Shown here: in pieces, positions 29,585 to 38,025 of the stretch
Numbering within the stretch: position 1 is the first letter of the stretch
Layout of the letters: every line of letters starts with the position of its first letter
Assembly: GCF_003958645.1 (NCBI RefSeq)
Contig: NZ_RXLO01000006.1
Coordinates: 310,001 to 374,000 of the forward strand
From: Chitinophaga rhizosphaerae
Lineage (GTDB): Bacteria > Bacteroidota > Bacteroidia > Chitinophagales > Chitinophagaceae
Length of the DNA stretch: 64,000 nucleotides
Reading direction: 5' to 3'
Made by a program: the position numbers and the translations under genes
Notes under the pieces: generated by a model
Database searches by the model: none
What the model saw: the letters and a program-made list of their open reading frames with translations, nothing else
What the model was told of the DNA's origin: nothing

Positions 29585-30862
29585 ATGCAATCAAACAAGA
29601 AAGGGGCGTTGGCCTTTATTTTCGTAACACTACTGATCGACATCATGGGATGGGGGCTTATTATCCCGGTAATGGCCCGCCTGATTTCCGAGCTGAAAGG
29701 AATTCCCATCAACGAGGCAAGCCCCTATGGCGGCTACCTGTTGATCGTCTTTGCCGCGATGCAATTCCTTTGCGCGCCGCTGGTCGGCAACCTCAGCGAC
29801 CGGTTCGGGCGCCGGCCTATCCTGTTGCTGGCGTTGCTTGGCTTCGGGATCGATTACATCGTATTGGCGTTGGCGCCATCCTACGGCTGGCTGTTTGTGG
29901 GCAGGATCATTGCCGGCATTACCGGGGCCAGTTTTACCACTGCGTCTGCCTATATCGCAGATATCAGCACAGACGAGACCTCCCGTGCCAAGAATTTCGG
30001 GATGATCGGAGCTGCCTTCGGTCTGGGATTTGTGCTGGGCCCCGCATTGGGAGGAGCATTGGCTACATTTGGGCTTCGGGCGCCGTTTTATGCCGCCGCC
30101 GCATTATGCCTGCTCAACTGCCTGTACGGATTCTTCCTCCTGCCGGAATCGCTCGCGAAAGAAAACAGGCGGCCATTTGATTGGAAACGCGCCAACCCGA
30201 TCGGTTCGCTGATGTTTTTCAATCGTCATCCTGAAATCGCAGGGCTGAGCGTCGCTTTTTTCCTGGTATACCTCGGCGCCCAGTCGGTTCAAAGCAACTG
30301 GAACTTCTTTACCCAATACCGGTTCAACTGGAGCGACAGCATGGTAGGTTGGTCTTTGGCGGTAGTTGGTGTATTGGTAGGAGGCGTACAGGCGGGCCTT
30401 ACCCGTGTCATCGTACCAAAAATCGGTAACGAACGGAGCATTTACGCTGGATTGGGACTTTATACGCTGGGGCTGATCCTTTTCGCTTTTGCGTCCCAAA
30501 GCTGGATGATGTTCGCCTTTTTGGTCCCTTATTGCCTGGGCGGTATTTGCGGACCGTCGTTGCAGGCTGTAATTTCCGGGCATGTTGCCTCAAATCAACA
30601 GGGTGAGTTACAGGGGGCGTTAACCAGCCTCATGAGCCTCACTACGGTTTTCGGGCCGTTCATCATGACGGAGTCTTTTGCTTATTTCACCTCCGCTAAA
30701 GCCCCCTTCCATTTCCCGGGCATTCATTTTATACTGGGCGCTGTTTTCATGGGACTTAGCATTGTACTTATCAATCGGATATTTGTCCGGGAAAAGCAAC
30801 ATCCCGGCACCCGGGAAGTTCTCGACCGCACACAGGCGGCTACGGAAATGCCGTTACACTAA
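29585..30862 (+). CDS. MFS exporter, TetA-like (DHA1) family
   Basis: The protein has 425 residues with 12 predicted membrane helices. TetA-type motifs are present: LLIDIMGWGLIIPVM in helix 1, motif A GNLSDRFGRRP between helices 2 and 3, RIIAGITGASFTTASAYIAD and GAAFGLGFVLGPALGG (motif C). Relatives are proton-driven drug exporters, often called tetracycline-resistance-like; actual resistance cannot be claimed from sequence. The gene stands alone with a terminator at 30884-30912. Its promoter module is nearly the same as that of the YdeI-like gene at 14035, a family linked to antimicrobial tolerance, so a common stress response is possible. Confidence 0.88.
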   Translation: MQSNKKGALAFIFVTLLIDIMGWGLIIPVMARLISELKGIPINEASPYGGYLLIVFAAMQFLCAPLVGNLSDRFGRRPILLLALLGFGIDYIVLALAPSYGWLFVGRIIAGITGASFTTASAYIADISTDETSRAKNFGMIGAAFGLGFVLGPALGGALATFGLRAPFYAAAALCLLNCLYGFFLLPESLAKENRRPFDWKRANPIGSLMFFNRHPEIAGLSVAFFLVYLGAQSVQSNWNFFTQYRFNWSDSMVGWSLAVVGVLVGGVQAGLTRVIVPKIGNERSIYAGLGLYTLGLILFAFASQSWMMFAFLVPYCLGGICGPSLQAVISGHVASNQQGELQGALTSLMSLTTVFGPFIMTESFAYFTSAKAPFHFPGIHFILGAVFMGLSIVLINRIFVREKQHPGTREVLDRTQAATEMPLH

Positions 30863-30883
30863 CAAGGATACGATATTGAAAAC

Positions 30884-30912
30884 GGGGCTCACCGGAACGG
30901 TGGGCCCTTTTT
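30884..30912 (+). terminator. Terminator after the MFS gene
   Basis: GGGCTCACCG (30885-30894) pairs with CGGTGGGCCC (30898-30907) at nine of ten positions, followed by TTTTT. Confidence 0.7.
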
Positions 30913-31033
30913 ATGCCAGCGCCTCCGCCGGACCGGTTGCGATGGTCCCAGCGCCATCCCGGCTCAAGCCGCCCAGGAGAAAACCCATCTCGTTGCATCG
31001 TTTATAAACCGGCCGCCCGGCAGCGAGACGCAC

Positions 31034-31591
31034 TCATCCAGCCTTTATTTCCTTCTTCCCCGCCGCCATTCCCAGCGCCAGCGGAAGGATGATGAGCGTA
31101 TGAAAAATCAGGAATACCGAGAAATTGTCAAACATTCCCAAATCAGCCCGCAGGAGTACTCCGGAATCCTGCAATGCATACGCCAAGGCCATCCCCACCG
31201 TCGTACCCAGGATCGTCTGCCACCGGAATTCCACCCGGTGCCAGCGGTTCACCAATAAGGTAAATACCGTAGCCGTCAACAGCGATGCCGCCAGCGGATA
31301 TACCCAGCGCACATGGGTGAGGCTCATAACGATCCCCGGCAGTCCGAAAGAATTAAACAGGAACAAGGCCACCGCCACCGGGATCAATAGCAACGTCACC
31401 GGCCGGAACTTCCCCATCCCCCATACCAGGCTTACCGGTAAAACGAGGAACAACACCACCGATACGAACATTTCACTAAAAACGGAAATAAGCCGCAAAA
31501 GCACGCTCAGCACCAGCATCACCAATGTGGCGACTATATACATACGCATGGTGCGCTGAAATACAGGCCGGTTGAAAGAGATGGATTTCAT
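31034..31591 (-). CDS. Small integral membrane protein, function unknown
   Basis: The protein has 185 residues from ATG 31591 (MKSISFNRPVFQRTMRMY); the longer TTG frame at 31633 is rejected. Five to six hydrophobic segments are visible, for example YIVATLVMLVLSVLLRLI, VVLFLVLPVSLVW, VTLLLIPVAVALFLF and FSVFLIFHTLIILPLALGMAAG. There is no recognised domain. The C-terminus is basic and probably cytoplasmic. It lies 64 bp after the DinB-like gene on the same strand and may be co-transcribed with it. I do not recognise a family. Confidence 0.65.
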   Translation of the reverse strand: MKSISFNRPVFQRTMRMYIVATLVMLVLSVLLRLISVFSEMFVSVVLFLVLPVSLVWGMGKFRPVTLLLIPVAVALFLFNSFGLPGIVMSLTHVRWVYPLAASLLTATVFTLLVNRWHRVEFRWQTILGTTVGMALAYALQDSGVLLRADLGMFDNFSVFLIFHTLIILPLALGMAAGKKEIKAG

Positions 31592-31655
31592 AGATATAAA
31601 ACTTAGCGATAACAATGTCACCGGGTTACTCAAACTGTATATTTCCCGTATCCTG

Positions 31656-32123
31656 CTACTCCAACGCCCGGCGGAGGTAATTGACCTGGCCGAGGTGATA
31701 GCTCACGTGCGTAAGGATGTGGCTCAGGAACCAGGCATACGTAACGTCCTGCTCCATGAATTTGCGGGGAAATGTGGCCGTGAGCGTCCCTTCCGGTTGC
31801 GCATTGAGCGTTTTCACCACCATTTCCCGGCAGGCGTCGAGGTTGCGGAGCATATCCTGGCGAGGAATGTTCCTGTTGGCGAATTCGCCTTCGCGGTCGC
31901 GCACGAAACCCGTATTTCCCATGGTGTTGCCCACGAAATGGTTCAGCGAACCGGTGAGGTGCAGGCAAAGCGTTCCGGCCGGGTTAATAATGGTACCGAT
32001 CGTTTTCCAAACGTTTTCTTCACTTTTGAATGCTGCGATCTCTTCGCGGAGTTTCTTCAGATCGCGGTCGAGCAGTTGCGCCCAGGCCGACCAGATTTCC
32101 TTTTCGGGGGATACTTGTGTCAT
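31656..32123 (-). CDS. DinB-like putative metal-dependent protein
   Basis: The protein has 155 residues and a four-helix-bundle pattern. Likely metal ligands are His55 or His62 in LHLTGSLNHFVG and His139/His143 in SHILTHVSYHLGQ, matching the H-xxx-H signature of the DinB/YfiT-like superfamily (DUF1572 type). These small cytoplasmic proteins include thiol transferases and enzymes of unknown reaction. The length is typical. There is no signal peptide. The gene starts at ATG 32123 next to a decayed dehydrogenase and precedes the membrane protein at 31034. Confidence 0.8.
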   Translation of the reverse strand: MTQVSPEKEIWSAWAQLLDRDLKKLREEIAAFKSEENVWKTIGTIINPAGTLCLHLTGSLNHFVGNTMGNTGFVRDREGEFANRNIPRQDMLRNLDACREMVVKTLNAQPEGTLTATFPRKFMEQDVTYAWFLSHILTHVSYHLGQVNYLRRALE

Positions 32124-32253
32124 GTCGAAAAATTTCCATCAAATGTACCTTTTTACACCACACAGTCAAATTGTATTTATCGATACGCCATCAAGATAAA
32201 AAAGCAGCCGTGGAAACAACCGGAGCCGCTTTCTGAATAAGTGCGGGCATTTG

Positions 32254-32442
32254 CTATTTGGCGCTGGAACCACCGTCTATCACATATTACGCGCCGGTGA
32301 TGAACTGGCTGTCGTCTGACCCGGGGAACAGCACCAGTTTCGCGATTTCGATAGGCCCTGCATACCGGCCGAGGGGAATCCCTGCGGTGAAGCCTTTCTG
32401 CATTTCCGCGGCTTTACCGGGCGCGTAACCTTCTTCGATGGA
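32254..32442 (-). pseudogene. Remnant of a short-chain dehydrogenase (SDR) gene
   Basis: Read on the minus strand, the remnant gives SIEEGYAPGKAAEMQKGF, then IPLGRYAGPIEIAKLVLF and DDSQFITGA, a TAA stop (32289-32287), and then YVIDGGSSAK with the natural stop TAG (32256-32254). This is the C-terminal quarter of a classical SDR, where the codon at the TAA is normally Glu or Asp. The upstream three quarters are missing; at about 32443 the sequence turns AT-rich and loses any SDR character. The fragment has thus suffered both a large 5' deletion and a nonsense mutation. Confidence 0.75.
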
Positions 32443-32616
32443 GCGCGTTCACAGCCATCATTTTGTCAATAATTATAAATATATCATATAATATATAGTA
32501 TCCGAAAAATCCATTTTGCGGAATGAAGGTTTCTTCTATCTTTACAATCGATTTAATTCCATGAACTGAAAAACTGTACGACCACGTTTTATTGAACATG
32601 AACATACGCCTAACAT
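32443..32616. other. AT-rich gene-free stretch beside the SDR remnant
   Basis: About 170 bp with markedly higher AT content than its surroundings, including a run of TATA-like steps near 32470-32510. A 68-codon minus-strand frame (32414-32620) crosses it but has no protein character. It may be a deletion scar or foreign remnant. Confidence 0.4.
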
Positions 32617-32841
32617 TCAAAACAATTTTCTAAAACCATATAGTAACAATGAAATCACCAGGCTGACAATGAGCATGCTGGTGACAGGAAAGTAAAACCG
32701 CACATTCTCCTTCTCTATCCGGATATCGCCGGGCAACCTGCCGAACCATCGCAGTTTGTCGGAGAAGAAATACAGCATTATTCCAAGGGCAACGATCAGC
32801 AGGCCGATCATGATGAGTTGTTTGCCAAGTTGCGGGTTCAT
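32617..32841 (-). CDS. DUF2905-family small membrane protein
   Basis: The protein has 74 residues: MNPQLGKQLIMIGLLIVALG, FFSDKLRWFGRLPGDIRIEK, then VRFYFPVTSMLIVSLVISLL. The GRLPGDIRIE core between two hydrophobic helices is the DUF2905 signature. The family is widespread and uncharacterised. It is an inner membrane protein with both helices near the termini. The promoter box TATATTTG (32853-32846) ends 4 bp before the ATG, so the transcript would be nearly leaderless. It is divergent from the Oar-like receptor. Confidence 0.85.
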   Translation of the reverse strand: MNPQLGKQLIMIGLLIVALGIMLYFFSDKLRWFGRLPGDIRIEKENVRFYFPVTSMLIVSLVISLLLYGFRKLF

Positions 32842-32845
32842 TATC

Positions 32846-32853
32846 CAAATATA
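32846..32853 (-). promoter_or_regulatory. -7 box TATATTTG of the DUF2905 gene
   Basis: Exact TAnnTTTG on the minus strand, 4 bp from the ATG at 32841. No clear -33 element. Confidence 0.4.
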
Positions 32854-32969
32854 AGCAGCATTCCGTTGCTTATCTCCTTGAATATGAACTTTCTGTTACC
32901 CTTGCGTTAATACATCGGATTACTATATACCTTATATATTTTTACACCTCGAATAAAAATGCTTGCTGC

Positions 32970-35900
32970 ATGAAACACATCCTCTCTCTTTTGCTTTGCC
33001 TGAGCTGTCTGGCCGTGCCAGGGCTCCGCGCCCAAACCACGCAGGCCTCGATTTTCGGGGTCGTATCGGACGAAAACAAACAACTCATCCCCGGTGCTTC
33101 GGTGATGGTAAAGAACAGTTCCACCGGCTTTACCACCCGAACGGTCACCAACAATCACGGAGAATACAACTTCCGTGAGCTGCCGCTGGGCGGCCCGTAC
33201 ATCATTACGGTAACTTACGTCGGCTATGCCACTACCGAGCAAAACGGCGGCAACCTTAACCAGGGCGACGTATCCCGCCAGAACATCGTTCTCAAATCCT
33301 CCAGCGTGAACATCGGTGAGGTAAAAGTGGTCGGCAACGCCCTGCGCAACAAGCGCGAGAACTTCGGCGCCGCCACCACGGTTACCGCCCGCGATATCGC
33401 CAAACTACCCGTGAACGGCAGGAACTTCACGTCGCTGGTAGACCTGTCGCCCCTCAGCCGCGGCAGCAACCTCTCCGGCCAGCTGGCCTCCTCGGTGAAC
33501 TTCACCATCGACGGAACCTCGGCCCGTAACCCCACCTCCGGCGGTGGCTCGAACAGCCGCACCGGCGCGCCCTACATCATTTCGATGGAAGCGATCCGCG
33601 AGTTCAAGGTGGTAACGAACCAGTACGACGTCACCTACGGCCGCAGCGGCGGCGGTACCATCAGCACCGTAACCAAATCCGGCACCAACGAATTCACCGG
33701 CAGCGCATTCATGTTCGGCCGTACAGACTGGGCTTCCAGCCGGTACGACATCCGCGGCGCCAAACGTAACAGCGAATTCTCCACTTACCAGTACGGCTTC
33801 GCCATGGGCGGCCCCATCGTAAAGGATAAAGCGCACTTCTTCGTGACCTGGGACCACCAGGCAGATGCCCGTCCGCTCCTCATCGCCGAAATCAAAAGCC
33901 CGGAAGATGAAGTCCGCCTCAATATCACCCAAAACACCCTCGACCAGTTCCAGCACATCGCGCGGACCAAATACGGCGTCGCCAATTCCCCGCAGTTCGG
34001 CAACTTCGATAAAAAACGCGGAACAGACGCCATCTTCGCCCGGGTAGACTGGCAACTGAACGAGAAGAACCTCCTCACCATTCGCAACAACTACATCAAC
34101 GACCGCAACTACCAGGGGCGCGGCGACAACACGTCCATCAACATGTTCGAGTCTTACGGCGACGCCAACGTATACAACAACAGCTTCCTCGCTACCCTCC
34201 GTACGGTGCTCAACCCGAAAGTGACCAACGAGCTGAAGCTCCAGCACCTCTATACCTTCGAGGAAAGCGTACCCAATAAACAGCTGCCCCGCGAAAACAT
34301 CCCGCGCGCCATCGTGGAAAACATTACTTCCACCGTAAACGGCAAAACCGTGAATACGAATATCCAGCTGGGCGGACAACGTTATTCTCCCGAGCATTTC
34401 TACAACAACATCGTCCAGCTCGTGGATAACGTATATTTCAGCACCGACAAGGCGAATTTCACTTTCGGTACCGACATCATGTACAGCCATCTCAACTCCC
34501 TTTACGGCAGTGAAATGAATGGCCGTTTTTACTATCGCGGGATGGACGCGTTCAATAACAACACGCCCTACCGTTATGCCCGCGAGGTAGCCATCGGCGG
34601 CAACCCTGCGCTGAACCAGAACGTGCTCAACGCCGGCCTGTACGCGCAGATGCAGACCAAACTGGCGAAAGGCCTGGAAATGATCGCCGGTCTCCGTGCG
34701 GATTATACCACCTACATGAACAAGCCCAACTTCAACCAGACCGTTTCCACAGAACTGGGCCTGAACACGCAGATCGGGCTGAACTCCTTCATCCTCCAGC
34801 CGCGTATCCAGTTCAACTGGGACATCGGCGAAAAGCATACCGATTACCTGCGTTTCGGCGCCGGTGTCTTCGGGTCAGACATCAATAACTATGCGATGAT
34901 CAACAACCAGCTGTTCGACGGTACGAAAGTAATTTCCATCGACGTGAACGATCCGGCGCTGCTGCCCGTTCCCGACTTCATCGGTTACCGCAAGAACCCC
35001 AATACCGCGCCGGGCGAAGCGTACATCGCAGAGAAAAACCTGCCCCGGACCGGCACCATCAACATGAACGGGAAAGACGCCCGCATCCCCGTAGTGTACA
35101 AGGCGAACATTTCCTATAACCACTTCTTCACCGACCGCCTCAAAGCCGGCATTACCTTTTTTACCACCATCGCCCGCCACAACTATATGTACGTAGACCG
35201 CAACATGGTGGACAATCCCTACTTCACCCTCGCCAACGAAGGCGGCCGCGGCGTTTACGTGCCCGCATCCACCATTTCTGACAAGGGGATCATGGACTGG
35301 CAGCAGGGCCGCAAGACCACCAACGTGGGCCGTGTGCTCGAGCTGAACAGCGGCGGTAAAGTGGACCAGTTCGCCATGGTGCTCGACGCTACCTGGCGTT
35401 ACTGGAAAGACGGTGAAATAACCGGCAGCTACACCTGGAACGATTCCAAAGACAATACCTCCTACAACGGAGACGTGGCCAATACCGCTACGCTCGGCCT
35501 CATGGTGAAAGACAACCCGCGCAACCTGAGCCGCATGACGTATTCCGACAACCAGTTCCGCCACAAAGTAGTGTTCTACGGCACCTTGCCTTCCTGGAAA
35601 GGCTTCAGCGTAGGCGTCCGCTACTCCGGCCTTGGCGGCACCCGCTATTCGCTGGCGGTGAACGGCAACGTGAACGGCGACTTCGTTACGTCCAACGACC
35701 TGGCTTATATCTTCAACGTGAACGATCCGAACGTTTCGCAGGTGTACAGAGATGGCATCAACGGCATCCTGAACAATCCCAATGCCAGCAACAGCCTGAA
35801 ATCCTACATCCGCAAAAGCATGGGCAAGGTAGCAGAGCGCAATGGCGGCGAAAACGGCTTCTTCGGCATCTGGGACCTCCGGATCGCCAAGAAATTCAGC

Positions 35901-36131
35901 TTCGCGAAAAAACATGGGATCGAATTGTCGGTAGACGGCTTCAATATCGCCAACATGCTGAACAAGGATTGGGGCACCAACAAATCCCTCGGCAAACAGA
36001 ACATCTATACCACAACAGGCTTCGACAAAGCGAAGAACGAAATGGTATACCGCGTAGGCGCCAACACCGGTGTGGTAAGCCCCGGTGGCACGCCCTGGCA
36101 GGTACAGTTCGGCGCCCGCTACAGCTTCTAG
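32970..36131 (+). CDS. Oar-like TonB-dependent outer membrane protein
   Basis: The protein has 1053 residues. A signal peptide (1-21, ending LRA-QT) is followed by a carboxypeptidase-regulatory-like domain (about 26-115, IFGVVSDENKQLIPGASVMV, GEYNFRELPLGG), a plug with LPVNGRNFTSLVDLSP, VNFTIDGTSARNP, IREFKVVTNQYDVTYGRSGGGTI, and a barrel ending FGARYSF. The NGRNF / YGRSGGG pattern is that of Oar-type proteins, which in Myxococcus are needed for adaptation and may handle proteins or peptides; some relatives export rather than import. No SusD follows and a terminator closes the unit, so it is a solitary receptor. Upstream, 32881-32969 holds no clear TAnnTTTG box. Confidence 0.88.
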   Translation: MKHILSLLLCLSCLAVPGLRAQTTQASIFGVVSDENKQLIPGASVMVKNSSTGFTTRTVTNNHGEYNFRELPLGGPYIITVTYVGYATTEQNGGNLNQGDVSRQNIVLKSSSVNIGEVKVVGNALRNKRENFGAATTVTARDIAKLPVNGRNFTSLVDLSPLSRGSNLSGQLASSVNFTIDGTSARNPTSGGGSNSRTGAPYIISMEAIREFKVVTNQYDVTYGRSGGGTISTVTKSGTNEFTGSAFMFGRTDWASSRYDIRGAKRNSEFSTYQYGFAMGGPIVKDKAHFFVTWDHQADARPLLIAEIKSPEDEVRLNITQNTLDQFQHIARTKYGVANSPQFGNFDKKRGTDAIFARVDWQLNEKNLLTIRNNYINDRNYQGRGDNTSINMFESYGDANVYNNSFLATLRTVLNPKVTNELKLQHLYTFEESVPNKQLPRENIPRAIVENITSTVNGKTVNTNIQLGGQRYSPEHFYNNIVQLVDNVYFSTDKANFTFGTDIMYSHLNSLYGSEMNGRFYYRGMDAFNNNTPYRYAREVAIGGNPALNQNVLNAGLYAQMQTKLAKGLEMIAGLRADYTTYMNKPNFNQTVSTELGLNTQIGLNSFILQPRIQFNWDIGEKHTDYLRFGAGVFGSDINNYAMINNQLFDGTKVISIDVNDPALLPVPDFIGYRKNPNTAPGEAYIAEKNLPRTGTINMNGKDARIPVVYKANISYNHFFTDRLKAGITFFTTIARHNYMYVDRNMVDNPYFTLANEGGRGVYVPASTISDKGIMDWQQGRKTTNVGRVLELNSGGKVDQFAMVLDATWRYWKDGEITGSYTWNDSKDNTSYNGDVANTATLGLMVKDNPRNLSRMTYSDNQFRHKVVFYGTLPSWKGFSVGVRYSGLGGTRYSLAVNGNVNGDFVTSNDLAYIFNVNDPNVSQVYRDGINGILNNPNASNSLKSYIRKSMGKVAERNGGENGFFGIWDLRIAKKFSFAKKHGIELSVDGFNIANMLNKDWGTNKSLGKQNIYTTTGFDKAKNEMVYRVGANTGVVSPGGTPWQVQFGARYSF

Positions 36132-36162
36132 TCATTCCGAACAGAACAGCAATACCCCGAAG

Positions 36163-36191
36163 GGACCGCCGCATGGCGGTCCTTTTCTTTT
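36163..36191 (+). terminator. Terminator after the Oar-like gene
   Basis: GGACCGCC (36163-36170), loop GCAT, GGCGGTCC (36175-36182), then TTTTCTTTT. Confidence 0.8.
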
Positions 36192-36247
36192 GGTGCAGAC
36201 CGCAAGAATCGGGCTGGATGGCTGCTGCGGAAACCGTAAATTGCCCC

Positions 36248-36514
36248 ATGATCGAGCACCTGCATATGGGAAGCACCGCCGCCGAAAGAAGCGCCCGGTT
36301 CCGGGAATTGTTCCGGAAAGGGAAGATCGCCTTCGGCGGATACCGCAAGGGCCGGATTTACGGCACCTTGCGTTGCGCCAGCGGGAAACGGATGCTGGAC
36401 CGGAACCGCGTGTTTTTCGCCAGTGAAGAAGAAGCCCTGGCGCAGGGGTTCCGCCCCTGCGGCCATTGCCTCCCCAACAAATACAAACAATGGAAAGCCA
36501 CGAACAACATATGA
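36248..36514 (+). CDS. Stand-alone Ada-like metal-binding domain protein
   Basis: The protein has 88 residues starting MIEHLHMGSTAAERSARF. The core GGYRKGRIYGTLRCASGKRM, NRVFFASEEEALAQGFRPCGHC matches the zinc domain at the N-terminus of Ada. Cysteines are C43, C71 and C74. Aligning NRVFF and FRPCGHC with Ada places C43 on Ada Cys42 and Gly39 on Cys38, the residue that takes methyl groups from phosphotriesters. The domain thus lacks the acceptor and has only three Cys ligands. A DNA-damage-sensing or DNA-binding role remains possible. Its stop overlaps the alkB start as ATGA, so the two are co-translated. A longer in-frame extension upstream overlaps the terminator and is rejected. Confidence 0.75.
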   Translation: MIEHLHMGSTAAERSARFRELFRKGKIAFGGYRKGRIYGTLRCASGKRMLDRNRVFFASEEEALAQGFRPCGHCLPNKYKQWKATNNI

Positions 36515-37086
36515 ACCTCCTGCCCAAAGACGGCGACGTGCGCCTGTTCCCGCAATTCTTCCCTCCCGAAGATAGCGACCGGCTCCTGCATGCGTTAACG
36601 GAAAACATTCCCTGGAAGCAGGAACCCATCGTCATCATGGGCCGCCCCGTCTTGCAGCCACGCCTCACGGCCTGGTATGGCAACGAAGGAAAGGCGTACA
36701 CCTACTCCGGCGTCACCATGCAGCCGCTACCGTGGACGGATGAGCTGCTGTACATCAAATCGAAAATAGAGCCCGTGGCGAGCGTGACTTTCAACAGTGC
36801 GCTGCTGAATTTTTACCGCAACGGCAACGACAGTATGGGCTGGCACCGCGACAACGAACGTTCCCTCGGCCCGCAGCCCGTCATCGGTTCCGTAAGCTTC
36901 GGGGCGGCGAGGTATTTTCAACTCAAACACGCGAAAGAAAAAGCCCTGCGCCAGCAAGTGGTGCTGACGCACGGGAGCTTCCTGCTCATGCGCGGCCATA
37001 CCCAGGAAAACTGGTACCATGGCGTCCCGAAAACGGCGCGGGTTACGGAACCCCGCATCAACATTACCTTTCGTATCATCGTTTAA
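36511..37086 (+). CDS. alkB: AlkB-like 2-oxoglutarate/Fe(II) DNA repair dioxygenase
   Basis: The protein has 191 residues. Iron ligands are His112 and Asp114 in GWHRDNE and His170 in WYHGVPKT; RINITFR (182-188) holds the 2-oxoglutarate-binding arginines typical of AlkB. The substrate-side motif LNFYRNGNDSMGWH is also present. AlkB enzymes remove 1-methyladenine and 3-methylcytosine lesions by oxidation. Start ATG 36511 overlaps the upstream stop; an alternative ATG at 36490 would add seven residues. It is grouped with an Ada-like domain, Ada, a second 2OG oxygenase and AlkA, so a role in the response to DNA methylation damage is likely. Confidence 0.92.
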   Translation: MNLLPKDGDVRLFPQFFPPEDSDRLLHALTENIPWKQEPIVIMGRPVLQPRLTAWYGNEGKAYTYSGVTMQPLPWTDELLYIKSKIEPVASVTFNSALLNFYRNGNDSMGWHRDNERSLGPQPVIGSVSFGAARYFQLKHAKEKALRQQVVLTHGSFLLMRGHTQENWYHGVPKTARVTEPRINITFRIIV

Positions 37087-37107
37087 ATTGGATTGCGCAA
37101 GAAGCGG

Positions 37108-37139
37108 GTTTCGGGAGAAGTGAAGCCGCGATAATTTTG
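37108..37139 (+). promoter_or_regulatory. Promoter of the Ada gene
   Basis: TTTC (37108-37111), 20 bp, TAATTTTG (37132-37139), giving one mismatch in total. It ends 19 bp before ATG 37159, so ada can be transcribed separately from alkB. Confidence 0.5.
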
Positions 37140-37158
37140 TGGTATAAAATGGAGAAAC

Positions 37159-37998
37159 ATGGAAACGCAACAACAAATCGATTTTAACAGGATCGCATCC
37201 GCCATCGCCTTCCTCCGGCAGCACTTCAAGGACCAGCCGGACCTGGAAGCCGCCGCAGGACATGTGCACCTCTCCCCTTTCCACTTCCAGCGGATGTTCC
37301 AGGATTGGGCCGGGGTAAGCCCGAAACAGTTCCTGCAATACCTTAGTCTCGGCCACGCCAAAGGCCGCCTCGTTCAAGGAGACACGCTGTCGGACGCAGC
37401 TTTCGAAACCGGCCTGTCGGGCACCAGCCGCCTGCACGATCTCTTCGTCAAAATAGAAGGCATGACGCCCGGTGAATTCCGGAACGGCGGCGCCGGATTG
37501 CAAATCAATTATAGTTTCGCGGAAAGTCCGTTCGGCTCGCTGATCGTAGCTTCCACCGAAAAGGGCGTTTGCCACATGGCGTTTGCCGACGCCGGCGAGG
37601 CCGAAGCCCTGCGCGACTTGCAGGAAAAATTCCCCCAGGCCGCGTACCGCCAGTTCGTGGACGTGAACCAGCAAAACGCGCTGTTTATTTTCGGGCAGGA
37701 CTGGAAAAAGCTACCCGAGATCAAGCTGCACCTGAAAGGTTCGCCTTTCCAGATCCGCGTTTGGGAAACCTTGCTGAACGTGCCGATGGGCGGACTGGTC
37801 ACCTATTCGGGACTGGCGGAACAAGCGGGCCACACCGGTGCGTCGAGAGCCGTAGGCACCGCCGTGGCGGCCAATCCCGTAGCTTTCCTCATCCCCTGCC
37901 ACCGCGTGATCCGCGCTTCCGGAGACGTGGGCCAGTACCATTGGGGCAGCAACCGCAAATCCGCCATGATCGGCTGGGAAGCGGCGAAAGTCTCCTGA
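37159..37998 (+). CDS. ada: Ada-type AraC regulator / O6-methylguanine-DNA methyltransferase
   Basis: The protein has 279 residues. An AraC-type HTH region (about 10-110, AAAGHVHLSPFHFQRMFQDW, LSDAAFETGLSGTSRLHDLF) is fused to a methyltransferase domain (about 115-275) with the acceptor Cys247 in IPCHRVI and the asparagine hinge GSNRK. It transfers methyl groups from O6-methylguanine irreversibly to its own cysteine. Unlike E. coli Ada (354 residues), it lacks the N-terminal zinc/phosphotriester domain; a similar domain is encoded separately two genes upstream. A 2OG oxygenase gene follows after 27 bp. It has its own promoter, and activation by self-methylation at a phosphotriester cysteine is not possible in this form. 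Confidence 0.92.
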   Translation: METQQQIDFNRIASAIAFLRQHFKDQPDLEAAAGHVHLSPFHFQRMFQDWAGVSPKQFLQYLSLGHAKGRLVQGDTLSDAAFETGLSGTSRLHDLFVKIEGMTPGEFRNGGAGLQINYSFAESPFGSLIVASTEKGVCHMAFADAGEAEALRDLQEKFPQAAYRQFVDVNQQNALFIFGQDWKKLPEIKLHLKGSPFQIRVWETLLNVPMGGLVTYSGLAEQAGHTGASRAVGTAVAANPVAFLIPCHRVIRASGDVGQYHWGSNRKSAMIGWEAAKVS

Positions 37999-38025
37999 AT
38001 TCCTTTCTTACATTAAACCAGCAAC

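Noticed and set aside
29458-30180. 240-codon plus frame starting at TTG before the MFS gene
   Set aside because: It runs out of frame through the transporter gene and is a shadow.
35969-36247. Long N-terminal extension of the Ada-like domain protein
   Set aside because: It overlaps the end of the Oar-like gene and the terminator at 36163-36191; only the last 88 residues resemble a protein family.
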